A stretch of 64,000 nt of DNA from an uncultured Chlorobiaceae bacterium (lineage in GTDB: Bacteria > Bacteroidota > Chlorobiia > Chlorobiales > Chlorobiaceae), in the NCBI GenBank assembly GCA_903824045.1, contig CAIJVD010000023.1, forward strand, positions 1 to 64,000, written 5' to 3'. The notes below the pieces were generated by a model. That model ran no database searches and was not told the origin of the DNA. It worked only from the letters and a program-made list of their open reading frames with translations. This document shows positions 1 through 8,732 of this stretch, one piece after another. Position numbers and translations under genes: made by a program. How positions within the stretch are numbered: position 1 is the first letter of the stretch; the number at the start of each line of letters is the position of its first letter.

Positions 1-96
1 CGAGCCCGAGAGCTCAATCCGGAGCGCTGGGGAGCAAGGCCTGCAAGAACGTGGGAGATTAACCGGGAAGTGGTGCTGAACCCGGCCGAAAAGTGA
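1..96 (+). CDS. C-terminal tail of an IS3-family OrfB-like transposase (partial)
   Basis: Thirty-one codons and a TGA are visible. The peptide contains [14 protein letters not shown] and VVLNPAEK, a pattern (NPERW ... TRxW ... V.LNP) I know from the extreme C-terminus of many IS3-group OrfB transposases, after the DDE core. The catalytic residues are outside the window, so activity cannot be judged. The frame converges on the truncated gmd gene and stops 38 bp before the element's end, a normal layout for these elements. Confidence 0.65.
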   Translation, partial: RARELNPERWGARPARTWEINREVVLNPAEK

Positions 97-134
97 ATGT
101 TTTTTTTCAAAAAAAAACGACATCTCTGTTGACA
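1..134 (+). mobile_element. Right end of an IS3-type insertion sequence
   Basis: The element runs off the left edge. It comprises the tail of a transposase reading frame ending at 96 and a 38-bp non-coding end closing with CTCTGTTGACA at 134. Position 134 is taken as the junction because the opposite-strand gmd frame matches its family up to 135-140 and loses all similarity to the left. IS3-family ends usually finish in CA, as here. The end also holds a T8-C-A9 run (about 101-117) able to fold on itself. The left end and target duplication lie outside the window, so the family is judged only from the transposase tail. Confidence 0.7.
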
Positions 135-1043
135 TAAAGCGGGTCTGAAATATTTGGGGTCTATTCGAATGATGGTCTTCCCTGTATGGCGATCCACTCC
201 GATTTCATCGAGCTCCCGGCCTTCCCATTGGAGATTGATGCCTGCGATTTTTAAACAGGCTTCAACAAACTCTTTGACGGAATGCGTCTCTCCTGTGGCA
301 AGAACGTAGTCGTCTGGCCGCTCTTCCTGAAGCATCATCCACATCCCTTCAGCATAATCCTTTGCGTAACCCCAGTCTCGCCTGGCATTCAGGTTGCCAA
401 GGTACAGGCACTCATCTTTTCCTGTTAAAATACGAGCAAGGCCGCGGGTGATTTTGCGGGTGACGAAGGTCTCTCCGCGCCGAGGGGACTCATGGTTAAA
501 GAGAATGCCGTTACAGGCGAAAAGGTTGTAGCTCTCACGATAATTGACGGTTATCCAGTATGCGTAGAGTTTTGCTACGGCATAGGGAGAGCGGGGGTAA
601 AATGGCGTGGTCTCACGCTGTGGAGTCTCCTGAACCAGTCCGTAGAGTTCACTGCTTGAGGCCTGGTAAAATTTGGTTTTGATTCCGGATTCCCTGATGG
701 CATCAAGAATTCGCAAAGATCCGAGTCCGTCGACATCACCGGTATATTCGGGAATATCAAAGCTTACCCTGACGTGACTCTGTGCGCCAAGGTTATAGAT
801 TTCATCGGGCCGGATGGATGCTACAAGTCGGCTGATGCTGCTGCTGTCGGAAAGATCTCCATAATGAAGAAAGAGCTTAACGCCATGGACATGCGGATCC
901 TTGTAGAGATGGTCTATGCGGTCGGTATTGATTGAGCTTGATCGACGGATGATCCCGTGAACTTCATACCCTTTTTCCAGGAGGAGTTCTGTCAGATAGG
1001 ATCCGTCCTGGCCGGTGATACCGGTAATGAGTGCTCGTTTCAT
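135..1043 (-). pseudogene. gmd: GDP-mannose 4,6-dehydratase, C-terminus removed by an insertion sequence
   Basis: Gmd converts GDP-mannose to GDP-4-keto-6-deoxymannose, precursor of GDP-fucose, GDP-rhamnose and related sugars. The 303 remaining codons begin [17 protein letters not shown], carrying the N-terminal NADP-binding glycine motif, followed by SSSELYG and [10 protein letters not shown] with the catalytic Tyr and Lys of short-chain dehydrogenases. Family similarity runs to IDPKYFRPA and then stops; the frame stays open into the IS but reads unrelated residues. Family members usually continue for another 30 to 45 residues (a GDP.K....LGW region), so the C-terminal part is lost. All catalytic residues remain, so partial function is not excluded. 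No gmer/fcl partner lies next to it in the window. Confidence 0.8.
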
Positions 1044-1176
1044 GCCTGTTAATTTCAATGGTTTCCAGCAAATATAACAAATCCCTTTTACCGCGGAGAG
1101 AGGGAGTGTTCAGTGGCAGTTTATTCGTGTCTCATGCGCATCCCCTTTTTCTCAAGATGGGTGAAGGCGCTCTTTA

Positions 1177-1205
1177 TTGTAAAGATGGCTCTGAAACCTT
1201 AGATT
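1177..1205 (+). promoter_or_regulatory. Candidate sigma-70-type promoter for the ABC exporter
   Basis: TTGTAA at 1177-1182, a 17-bp spacer and TAGATT at 1200-1205 lie in the gap between gmd and the exporter gene. Transcription from here would start near 1212, which rules out the TTG at 1204 as a start and favours ATG 1243. Confidence 0.4.
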
Positions 1206-1242
1206 GCTTGCGATAGAGGGTTTGTGCAAAAAAAGCTTTTTT

Positions 1243-3168
1243 ATGAAACTATTTCTCCGTGTTGTTCGATACCTCCTCCCTTCAAAAGGACAGATTACGC
1301 TTGTTATCGTTGTCAGTATCGTTACCTCGCTGCTTGGTGTGGTCTCCATCTATTCCGTTCTCCCCTTGCTGAATGCGGTTTTCAACAGTGACAGGACCAT
1401 TGAGGCGCCGCTTAAGCCCGGCAGGGGTGTTTCGCCAAAAGTGGAGGAGGAGCGAGGCGCCAGCTCTTCATCGCTTGAGTTCAGGGGGGTCGATACCGAA
1501 AAGCTCAAGGCGTCGGTGACCGAGAGGTTTACCCAGGTATTTCATGCCGGGACCAGAGAACAAACCCTGCTTAATATCTGCCTCTTTCTTATAGCCGCCT
1601 TTGCTCTGAAAAATATTTTCGTCTATCTGAACGGGCAGCTGATGTTCAGGATTCAGACCAAGACAGCAAAGAAGCTCCGGGATGATGTGTTTCGCAATAT
1701 CATTGAGATGCACCTGGATTACTTCAACAAGAACCGGGTGGGCAATCTGATGAATCTGGTCTATAATGATGTGCAGTCAGTCAACGATACCGTGACGTCC
1801 ACGTTCGTCAATTTTCTGCAGAACCCCTTTTCGATTGTTGTCTATGTTGCCGTTCTGCTGATTTTAAGCTGGAAGCTCACCCTTTTTGCTACGGTGACTT
1901 CGCTGATGATTTTTTTTGTTATTCGTCTTATTGGTGATCAGGTCAAGGGTCATGCCGCCAGTTTTCGCCAAAGAATGGGTGACATGAATTCAGTCTTGCA
2001 GGAGAAATTCAGCGGTATCAAGGTCATCAAGTCGAGCGCCTTCGAAAATGTCGAGCTCGACCGGTTTCAGGCATTTACACGCGATTTCCGTCGTCTCGAT
2101 ATCCGGATATCGCGTCTCCGCAATATCATCGGGCCGCTGAACGAGACGCTGCTGGTTGCTGCCATTGCCCTGGTGCTCTGGTTCGGCGGCCTGCAGGTAT
2201 TTGAGGGCAGGATGACCTCTTCCGAGCTGATCCTTTTCGCCTTTACCCTCTATTCAACCATGGGTCCGATCAAGAAGTTCGGTGAAGTCAACAGCCAGAT
2301 GCAGGTCGGGATGGTTTCGGCCGAACGGCTTTTCGAACTGCTCGATACGGTGCCTGATATCAGCAATGGGAGTCGCTCCATTGGTGGTTTTTCGCACGAT
2401 ATCCGCTTTGAGAATGTCTGTTTCAAATACAGCCGCGAAGCTGATGCGCCCAATGTGCTCGATCACGTCTCTTTTGAAATCAAGAAAGGCGAAATGGTCG
2501 CGCTTGTCGGCCAGTCCGGTTCAGGAAAGTCGACAACGGTCGATCTGCTGCTTCGCTTTTACGACGTTGATTCAGGAAGGATTACCATTGACGGGACTGA
2601 TATACGCGAGTTTGATTTCAAGCAGCTTCGTCGCATGATCGGAGTGGTGAGTCAGGAGGTGATCCTGTTTAATGACACCATCCGGGAAAATATCGCCTAT
2701 GGGGCACATGATGAGATAACTTCTGAACGGATTATCTCCGCTGCAAAAATGGCAAATGCTCACCAGTTCATCGACGAAAAACCGGAGAAGTACGAGACGC
2801 TTATCGGAGACCGGGGGGTTCAGCTTTCTGGGGGGCAGCGTCAGAGGCTTGCTATTGCCCGCGCGATGGTGAAGAATCCGGAACTTCTCGTTTTCGACGA
2901 GGCGACCAGTGCGCTCGACAACGAGTCCGAAAAAGTGGTGCAGGATGCCATCGATCATGCGCTTGCTGACCGGACGGCGCTTGTCGTTGCACACCGGCTC
3001 TCTACGGTCAGGAATGCCGACAGGATCATCGTGATGGAGCGTGGCAGGGCGGTTGAATCGGGCAGTCATGAGGAGCTTCTTCAGCAGGACGGACTCTACC
3101 GTCATCTCTATGATATCCAGTTTGCAGGAAAGGGTTCCGAATCGGGAGTCGGCAGGGTTGATTCGTGA
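1243..3168 (+). CDS. ABC exporter, fused membrane and ATPase domains (MsbA-like)
   Basis: A 641-residue half-transporter of the lipid/glycolipid exporter type. The N-terminal part holds the six-helix membrane domain; the C-terminal part is the ATPase with Walker A GQSGSGKST (about 424-432), signature LSGGQRQR (about 528-535), Walker B LLVFDEATSAL and the switch His in VVAHRLST. An unusual hydrophilic stretch of about 55 residues (about 50-105, rich in Glu, Lys and Ser) separates the first two helices. ATG 1243 is chosen over an upstream in-frame TTG at 1204 because the protein then begins MKLFLRVVRYLLP as relatives do. The stop overlaps the next gene's ATG (TGATG). Being next to glycosyltransferases, it probably flips a lipid-linked glycan or lipid A-like molecule; the substrate is inferred. 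Confidence 0.85.
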   Translation: MKLFLRVVRYLLPSKGQITLVIVVSIVTSLLGVVSIYSVLPLLNAVFNSDRTIEAPLKPGRGVSPKVEEERGASSSSLEFRGVDTEKLKASVTERFTQVFHAGTREQTLLNICLFLIAAFALKNIFVYLNGQLMFRIQTKTAKKLRDDVFRNIIEMHLDYFNKNRVGNLMNLVYNDVQSVNDTVTSTFVNFLQNPFSIVVYVAVLLILSWKLTLFATVTSLMIFFVIRLIGDQVKGHAASFRQRMGDMNSVLQEKFSGIKVIKSSAFENVELDRFQAFTRDFRRLDIRISRLRNIIGPLNETLLVAAIALVLWFGGLQVFEGRMTSSELILFAFTLYSTMGPIKKFGEVNSQMQVGMVSAERLFELLDTVPDISNGSRSIGGFSHDIRFENVCFKYSREADAPNVLDHVSFEIKKGEMVALVGQSGSGKSTTVDLLLRFYDVDSGRITIDGTDIREFDFKQLRRMIGVVSQEVILFNDTIRENIAYGAHDEITSERIISAAKMANAHQFIDEKPEKYETLIGDRGVQLSGGQRQRLAIARAMVKNPELLVFDEATSALDNESEKVVQDAIDHALADRTALVVAHRLSTVRNADRIIVMERGRAVESGSHEELLQQDGLYRHLYDIQFAGKGSESGVGRVDS

Positions 3169-4172
3169 TGACGAGCGCCCCTGCGGAGCGCAGGGAGATA
3201 GTCGTTTCGGCAATCATTGCCGTCTATAATCCAAATCTCTTTTATTTCGATCAGGCAGTTGCTTCAGTGCTGAACCAAAGCTATCGGGTTCATGAGCTTG
3301 TTCTTGTCAATGACGGCGGAAGTGAGCAATTCAGAAGCAGATTGCCCGATGATTCCAGAATCAGAGTCTTCACCAAAGAGAACGAAGGGGTGGCCGCGAC
3401 CCGTAACTTTGCGATCGGCAAATGTAGCGGTGACTATATCGCATTTCTCGATCAGGATGATTTCTGGTATTCGGACAAGCTGCATGAGCAGTTGTCGATG
3501 ATCCCGTTTCCCGGTGCACCCTGCATGGTTATTTCGACAGTCGATATTGCCGGCTCAGAAGATTACGATGTTCATGAAAATCAAAAAAGAGCACATAAAA
3601 AGCGTATTTTTCTGCAAGCCACGTCCGAAAGTGCACTATTAAACCTGGCGGCTGAAAATTTCATTTACTCTTCAACACCGCTAATTCATCGTTCGGTTTT
3701 GACAGCAGTCGGAGGTTTTGATTCCTGGTCGGCACCTCACGATGACTGGGACTTGTACCTGCGGGTGGTATTGGCAGGATATCGGATTTATTTTTATCGA
3801 GACAAGTCGCTCTCTGTCTGGAGAAGACATGAAGAGAACTCGTCTGGCAATGCAAGGCTCATGCTCTATGCGAAGTGTCGGGTCGAGCAAAATCTCTTGC
3901 ATTCTACTCTCCCCCCGGCAGTACGGAACGTGGTCAATAAGAATTTGCTGATTGACTATGTGAAGCGTGATCATATGCTTTACAAGGAGCATCGATACTC
4001 CCGTTTCCGGAAGATGATCCTCTTGCATTTGCCGATGTTGATGAAAGGGTATGGAGTCACTACCGGAGCTGGTGCCGAGCGCGATAGTGCGTTCAACCGC
4101 CAGATACGCAAAATCACGTTTAAATCCGTCATTCGGTATCTCCTGTCATTCATTCTTCAGGCCCGGGTGTAA
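3168..4172 (+). CDS. Family 2 glycosyltransferase
   Basis: A 334-residue inverting GT-A transferase. The start of the fold is clear: SAIIAVYNPNLFYFDQAVAS, then LVLVNDGG for nucleotide binding and YIAFLDQDDFW containing the metal-binding Asp motif near residue 93. APHDDWDLYLRV around residue 190 is the usual second acidic region. There is no signal peptide or obvious membrane helix, so it probably acts at the inner face of the membrane. The ATG overlaps the stop of the ABC exporter; a GTG one codon upstream is the alternative start. Donor and acceptor sugars cannot be read from the sequence. Confidence 0.85.
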   Translation: MTSAPAERREIVVSAIIAVYNPNLFYFDQAVASVLNQSYRVHELVLVNDGGSEQFRSRLPDDSRIRVFTKENEGVAATRNFAIGKCSGDYIAFLDQDDFWYSDKLHEQLSMIPFPGAPCMVISTVDIAGSEDYDVHENQKRAHKKRIFLQATSESALLNLAAENFIYSSTPLIHRSVLTAVGGFDSWSAPHDDWDLYLRVVLAGYRIYFYRDKSLSVWRRHEENSSGNARLMLYAKCRVEQNLLHSTLPPAVRNVVNKNLLIDYVKRDHMLYKEHRYSRFRKMILLHLPMLMKGYGVTTGAGAERDSAFNRQIRKITFKSVIRYLLSFILQARV

Positions 4173-4236
4173 CAAGGGGAGGGGCATCTTACCTTCCCGT
4201 CAGGCAACGGCAGCGGGTGTTGCGATTGACTGCTGA

Positions 4237-5256
4237 CTATCGCCGCTTGTTGAAACGGGTGTAGTTTAGGGTCCATTGCAGCATGTAGATCATGGCGTGA
4301 TGGGGTCTGTCGAGCGGCACCCGGCTGAGATACGATGACCTGTATATCCCCCAGGTGCCCAGTCCGGTTGTCCTGTTATTTCTGCAGCATCTCCACCAGA
4401 TCATTGCCAGCACCTGCACCAGCTTCTCTTGCTGGAAAAACCCTTTCGCCCGGTTTAATTCGGCTATTTTTTCAATCCATAACTTTGCGCTTTTCAGCTC
4501 AATGTATCGGTCACGTTCAGCTAACTGGTGATGAACAAGCAGCTCTTCATCAGTGATGTTTTCAAATCGGCTCTTCAGGTAATGCTGCCTGGCGGCTCTT
4601 GCGGCTGTGTTTGATAGTGCGGCTTGTTTTTCGGTTATTTGAGCTTCATGCACCCGGTAGTGAAGAAGCGTGTCCGGCAGATTTGCAAAGTTTGTGTGAT
4701 CAGCCAGTACTGTCCAAAAGCGGTAATCTTCTGCGTACTTGCACTCTTCGGGGTAGCGGAATTCAGCAATGCTCTCTTTTCTCATCATGACTACCGGGTG
4801 AGAGAGCGGGTTCTGAAAAAGCAGATGTATTTTTATCTCCTCATCTGTGGATGGCCAGCGTCGTATCCCGGTCTTGCGGCGATTCTCCAGCAGCTGCATC
4901 GATGCACCAAGCACTCCGATGTCAGGGTGCTGCTCCATATATGAGAGCTGCCGCTCCAGCCGATTGGGATAGCTGATGTCGTCGCAGTCCATTCTTGCGA
5001 TGTACTCTCCCTGTGCAAGCTCCAGCCCCTTGTTCAGTGTTTTCTCAATTCCACAGTTTTGGGGAGAGATGATATGGTTGATACGGCTATCGCGGTATGA
5101 CTTGACGATAGTGATGCTCTGGTCAGTGGAGCCGTCATCAAGAATAAGAAACTCGAAATGGCTGTAGCTTTGGTTGAGGATGCTCTCAATCGCCGTATTG
5201 AGATACTTCTCCCCATTGAAAACCGGCATAAGAACACTGACTAAAGGTCTATCCAT
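4237..5256 (-). CDS. Family 2 glycosyltransferase, last gene of the glycan operon
   Basis: A 339-residue GT-A transferase beginning VSVLMPVFNGEKYLNTAIES, with ILDDGSTD and YIARMDCDDISYPNRLE, the metal-binding Asp motif near residue 93. The C-terminal third (about 230-339) is basic and aromatic and may sit on the membrane. It closes the minus-strand operon, 39 bp after the UDP-sugar dehydrogenase stop, and converges on the plus-strand GT2 gene with a 64-bp gap that holds no clear terminator. It is a different subfamily from its convergent neighbour: outside the fold motifs the two differ. Confidence 0.85.
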   Translation of the reverse strand: MDRPLVSVLMPVFNGEKYLNTAIESILNQSYSHFEFLILDDGSTDQSITIVKSYRDSRINHIISPQNCGIEKTLNKGLELAQGEYIARMDCDDISYPNRLERQLSYMEQHPDIGVLGASMQLLENRRKTGIRRWPSTDEEIKIHLLFQNPLSHPVVMMRKESIAEFRYPEECKYAEDYRFWTVLADHTNFANLPDTLLHYRVHEAQITEKQAALSNTAARAARQHYLKSRFENITDEELLVHHQLAERDRYIELKSAKLWIEKIAELNRAKGFFQQEKLVQVLAMIWWRCCRNNRTTGLGTWGIYRSSYLSRVPLDRPHHAMIYMLQWTLNYTRFNKRR

Positions 5257-5295
5257 AAGAGATGAGTTGATTGACCGGGTGACGGGGTGCTTCTA

Positions 5296-6627
5296 TTACA
5301 GTCGGCCATTGGAAATGGATTTATCGAATATGCCCTTGACGTCGTAGACAATCCCCCCGGCCGCCAGCCATTGACGCGGATCAACCGAGGTGAACTCTCG
5401 ATGGCCGACAGCAGCAACAATAGCTTGGTAGTAGCCTTTTTCGATGGTGTCCGGAATTGAAATCAGCGGCAAGCCATAGGTTTCACTGACTTCAATTTCT
5501 GAAGCCCACGGATCGGTAAGGTCAACGGTACATCCGTAATCCTGTAACTCCATGATCACGTCAATCACTTTACTGTTGCGGATATCCGGGCAGTTCTCCT
5601 TGAAGGTTATACCGAGCACAAGTATTTTGGCACTCGTTATCTCAACTTTATTTTTTATGAGGAGTTTGACCACCTGTCCGGCGATATAGGCACCCATACT
5701 ATTATTAAGGCGTCGGCCGGCAAGTAATATTTCCGGGTGGTAGCCTGCTTCCTGGGCTTTTTGCGCAAGGTAATAGGGATCGACACCGATACAGTGTCCT
5801 CCAACCAGACCAGGCTTGAACGGCAGGAAGTTCCATTTGGTGGATGCTGCTGCCAGTACGTCAAGCGTATCAATGCCGAGGAGGTTGAAGATTCGGGAGA
5901 GCTCGTTAACGAAGGCAATATTGATATCACGCTGCGAGTTTTCGATGACCTTGGCAGCTTCGGCGACTTTGATCGATGGCGCAAGGTGCGTGCCAGCCTC
6001 GATAATCGAGCCGTAGAGCCGGTCGATTACGACTGCAGCCTCGGGCGTCGAGCCTGAAGTGATTTTTTTGATTTTCGTGACCGTATGCTCCTTGTCACCG
6101 GGGTTGATGCGTTCCGGCGAGTATCCGACGAAAAAATCCTTGTTGCAGGTGAGCCCTGAAACGCGTTCAAGGACGGGAACGCAATCCTCTTCGGTTGCAC
6201 CAGGATAGACCGTTGACTCATAGATGACGATATCTCCGGGAGAAAGCACCTGCCCGACGCTTTCGCTTGCCTTGATGAGCGGTGTCAGGACGGGACGGTT
6301 GTTTTTGTCCGTCGGGGTTGGCACGGTCACGATATAGCAGTTGGCAGCCTTAAGGTCATTGATGTTGTTAGTGACGAACAGCCCCTTTTCTGAAGAGCTC
6401 TCCTCAAGGGGATTATTATCGGTAGTGCGTTCAGCAAGAACAGCTGCATCTATTTCAAGCGTCGAGTCTCTGCCCTGACGAAGCTCTTCGATTCTGGTGA
6501 GCTTGACGTCGAATCCAGCGACCGGGTAGTGCCTGGCGAACTCGACAGCCAGAGGAAGGCCGACATACCCAAGTCCAATAACGGCAATTTTCCTCTGTAC
6601 AGTGCTGGAGGGTGTCAGATTATTCAT
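5296..6627 (-). CDS. UDP-N-acetylhexosamine 6-dehydrogenase (TviB/WbpA type)
   Basis: A 443-residue NAD-dependent nucleotide-sugar dehydrogenase making a UDP-N-acetylhexosaminuronic acid for surface glycans. The N-terminal Rossmann motif is IGLGYVGLPLAVEFARHYPVAGFD; the catalytic Cys is in LVGGHCIGVDPYYLA; and the C-terminal UDP-binding domain contains ILVLGITFKENCPDIRNSK. The HCIGVDPYYL signature and overall length fit the TviB/WbpA subgroup better than UDP-glucose dehydrogenase. ATG 6627 (MNNLTPSS) is preferred to an upstream in-frame start at 6714 that would overlap the preceding gene. No 4-epimerase or aminotransferase partner lies in this cluster. Confidence 0.87.
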   Translation of the reverse strand: MNNLTPSSTVQRKIAVIGLGYVGLPLAVEFARHYPVAGFDVKLTRIEELRQGRDSTLEIDAAVLAERTTDNNPLEESSSEKGLFVTNNINDLKAANCYIVTVPTPTDKNNRPVLTPLIKASESVGQVLSPGDIVIYESTVYPGATEEDCVPVLERVSGLTCNKDFFVGYSPERINPGDKEHTVTKIKKITSGSTPEAAVVIDRLYGSIIEAGTHLAPSIKVAEAAKVIENSQRDINIAFVNELSRIFNLLGIDTLDVLAAASTKWNFLPFKPGLVGGHCIGVDPYYLAQKAQEAGYHPEILLAGRRLNNSMGAYIAGQVVKLLIKNKVEITSAKILVLGITFKENCPDIRNSKVIDVIMELQDYGCTVDLTDPWASEIEVSETYGLPLISIPDTIEKGYYQAIVAAVGHREFTSVDPRQWLAAGGIVYDVKGIFDKSISNGRL

Positions 6628-6673
6628 GATGCTCAGATTGGTTGTTCTGCAATATGGCAATAATTGCGGTTTT

Positions 6674-7630
6674 TCAGGCCGGATTGCGGTGTTCCAGACC
6701 GTCAACGATTGCAATCCAATGGCCGTTTTTCTGCCGGTGTGGATCGACGGTATGCATTCCCATGCAGTTCCAGCCCTCCGATCCTGCCTCTACAACAGGG
6801 CCGCCGGAGATAATCTCTTCACTGAACGAGAGTGCAGAGAGTTCGGTAATCCTGAACGCCCAGACTTTGCTGCCGTAGTGCGGGACGCCATCCTGACAAA
6901 ATCGGTAGAGTGACCCTTCATGAGACACTATCCTGCCTCCGGGACGGGAGTAGTTGAGGCTTGCGGTGATGATGGGGCTTTTCGGGTGTTCTTTCCATGG
7001 GCCGAAGAGCGTGTCCGAAGAGAAAAGGTGCAGGTTGTTGAGTTTTCGTGCGTTAACGAAGAGGTACCATCGGCCGTTGTGCTGAATGATCGACGGATCG
7101 CTCAGCGGAGCAAAGCGGTTCTTCCCCTTGACAAGCGTAGCGGCATGCCGCCATCTGACAGGGAAGGGGTCTGCTTTGTAGAGTCGTATCTCTTTGGATT
7201 TCAGGCATTCAGGGATCATGAAGAGGCTCCCGTCATGGCTGAAAACATAGGGATAAGAGAGATGGTACCACTCTCTGAGCACAATGCTATTGTAGGTCCA
7301 TCGTTTCATGTCGCTGCTTCGGGCATGACCGATCTCGCCCTTGTTTCTCGAGCTGTTCAGGACTTCAAAAAACAGATGGAATTCATTGTCGTGCTCTATC
7401 ATGAACGGGTCAGCAACAAATCTGGCCTTGACATCGGTCACATCTTCTGCGGTCATTATCGGGTTGATCACTCCCTCTTTCGGATGGAGAGTGAAGGGGG
7501 TCGGCCCATCGTAGATGCCGATTGACCAGTTTTCCCTGTTGCGTCTGAGAACCCTCCTTCTATGCCGTTTTATGCGGTACACAAAGAGAGAGGTGGCGCA
7601 GATGAAAAGCAAAAGTATCGTCAGACTCAT
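6674..7630 (-). CDS. Membrane-anchored beta-propeller protein resembling the GINT1 N-terminal domain
   Basis: A 318-residue protein with one N-terminal helix (SLTILLLFICATSLFVYRI) followed by a very basic stretch, so probably held at the inner membrane with most of the protein cytoplasmic. The rest has propeller-like repeats: RFVADPFMIEHDNEFHLFFE, YPYVFSHDGSLFMIPE, DPSIIQHNGRWYLFVN and RPGGRIVSHEGSLYRFCQD. This resembles the domain at the start of plant glucosamine inositolphosphorylceramide transferases and bacterial proteins with it, and more distantly the five-bladed folds of GH43/GH32. In bacteria such domains often occur in polysaccharide clusters, but a defined reaction is not known to me. 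It could bind or modify a sugar intermediate; that is inference. Confidence 0.6.
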   Translation of the reverse strand: MSLTILLLFICATSLFVYRIKRHRRRVLRRNRENWSIGIYDGPTPFTLHPKEGVINPIMTAEDVTDVKARFVADPFMIEHDNEFHLFFEVLNSSRNKGEIGHARSSDMKRWTYNSIVLREWYHLSYPYVFSHDGSLFMIPECLKSKEIRLYKADPFPVRWRHAATLVKGKNRFAPLSDPSIIQHNGRWYLFVNARKLNNLHLFSSDTLFGPWKEHPKSPIITASLNYSRPGGRIVSHEGSLYRFCQDGVPHYGSKVWAFRITELSALSFSEEIISGGPVVEAGSEGWNCMGMHTVDPHRQKNGHWIAIVDGLEHRNPA

Positions 7631-7637
7631 AAAACGT

Positions 7638-8732
7638 TCAATTGTCCTTTTTCACCCGAAGCATCTGCTTAAGGTGGCGTTCAAGCTTATCCCCCATCGC
7701 TGCCATCGTAAACTCCCGGTTTACCCGTTCATATCCGGCCCATCCGAATTCCGTGAGGGTTTCCGGATTGTCAATGATTCCCTCTATTGCAGCAGCGAGT
7801 GCTTCAGGGTCTTTTGGCGGAACGATCAGGCCGGTTCGCCCGTCAATCATCAGCTCCCTGACACCATTGACGTCTGTGGCCACAACCGGTTTCTGCATTG
7901 CCATGGCTTCCATGACCACATTGGGCATGCCTTCGAGAATTGATGATAGAACAAAGAGGTCACATCCTTTCAGAAAAGGGTAAATATCGGCAGTAAATCC
8001 CAGAAAGACGAATGACTCCTCTATGCCAGCCGCTTTTGCCTGCTGTTTTAGTTCCGAGTCAAGCTTCCCCTCGCCAGAAATGACAAAGACCAGGTCATCT
8101 CTTGTTTTTTTTAGTATGGAAGCCGCTTCGATCAGGAAGTTGAACCCTTTTACCTCGGCCAGTCTCCCGGCGCTGTAAATGATTTTTTTGCCTGTATAGC
8201 GTGAGGCAAAATCATGCGGATCAATTTTTTCGGGTATGACGATCCCGTTGTTGATGACCTTTACAAATTGATCATCAAACCAGCCGTATCCGGCATAGAT
8301 GTTTTTGACGGTCTGGTTGTTGGTGATTATCCCGTTTAGAATATGCTTTGAAGAAAGTCGGTATCTCCATTTTTTTTTGCTGTAGTTGAGCGATCCATGT
8401 CGGGCCAGGATCACCGGCGTTCCTCTCATTTTTGCAGCCAGCCCGGCTGATCGGACATCGGTATTGAGGTTGCAGATGAGAATCTCGTTTTTCTGCATGG
8501 AGAGCCTTCGGGCAATTGCAAGGAGATAAAGTCCCGTCGCTTTTTGCCATTTGGTGATGCACAGACACTCAAGCCCGAAACTTGCAGCATAGTCTGTAAA
8601 TTTTGAGCCGGCTCTGCCAATCAAAAGAACATCATGTCCCTTTGAGGCAAGCTGCAATGCGGCAGATACCATCCACTTCTCACCACCGCCGAACTTTGAT
8701 GTACCGATAAGGTTTATGAAAGCGATCTGCAT
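7638..8732 (-). CDS. Family 4 glycosyltransferase
   Basis: A 364-residue retaining GT-B transferase. The N-terminal domain begins IAFINLIGTSKFGGGEKWM, the usual glycine-rich acceptor loop; the C-terminal donor domain has IIYSAGRLAEVKGFNFLIEA, FVFLGFTADIYPFLKGCD and the E-x7-E motif in SSILEGMPNVVMEAMAMQ. Its start overlaps the end of the upstream GT4 gene by 19 bp, so the two are probably translated together. Specificity is unknown. Confidence 0.87.
   Translation of the reverse strand: MQIAFINLIGTSKFGGGEKWMVSAALQLASKGHDVLLIGRAGSKFTDYAASFGLECLCITKWQKATGLYLLAIARRLSMQKNEILICNLNTDVRSAGLAAKMRGTPVILARHGSLNYSKKKWRYRLSSKHILNGIITNNQTVKNIYAGYGWFDDQFVKVINNGIVIPEKIDPHDFASRYTGKKIIYSAGRLAEVKGFNFLIEAASILKKTRDDLVFVISGEGKLDSELKQQAKAAGIEESFVFLGFTADIYPFLKGCDLFVLSSILEGMPNVVMEAMAMQKPVVATDVNGVRELMIDGRTGLIVPPKDPEALAAAIEGIIDNPETLTEFGWAGYERVNREFTMAAMGDKLERHLKQMLRVKKDN

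Noticed and set aside
101-117. T8-C-A9 run as a terminator for the transposase
   Set aside because: A pure A-T stem with a one-base loop is too weak; kept only as part of the IS end.
2572-3213. 213-codon minus-strand ORF opposite the MsbA-like ATPase domain
   Set aside because: Shadow of a conserved gene; composition reflects the third-base pattern of the real frame.
6920-7525. 201-codon plus-strand ORF opposite the GINT1-like gene
   Set aside because: Antisense to a better gene with clear repeats and a tight place in the operon; no recognisable domain.
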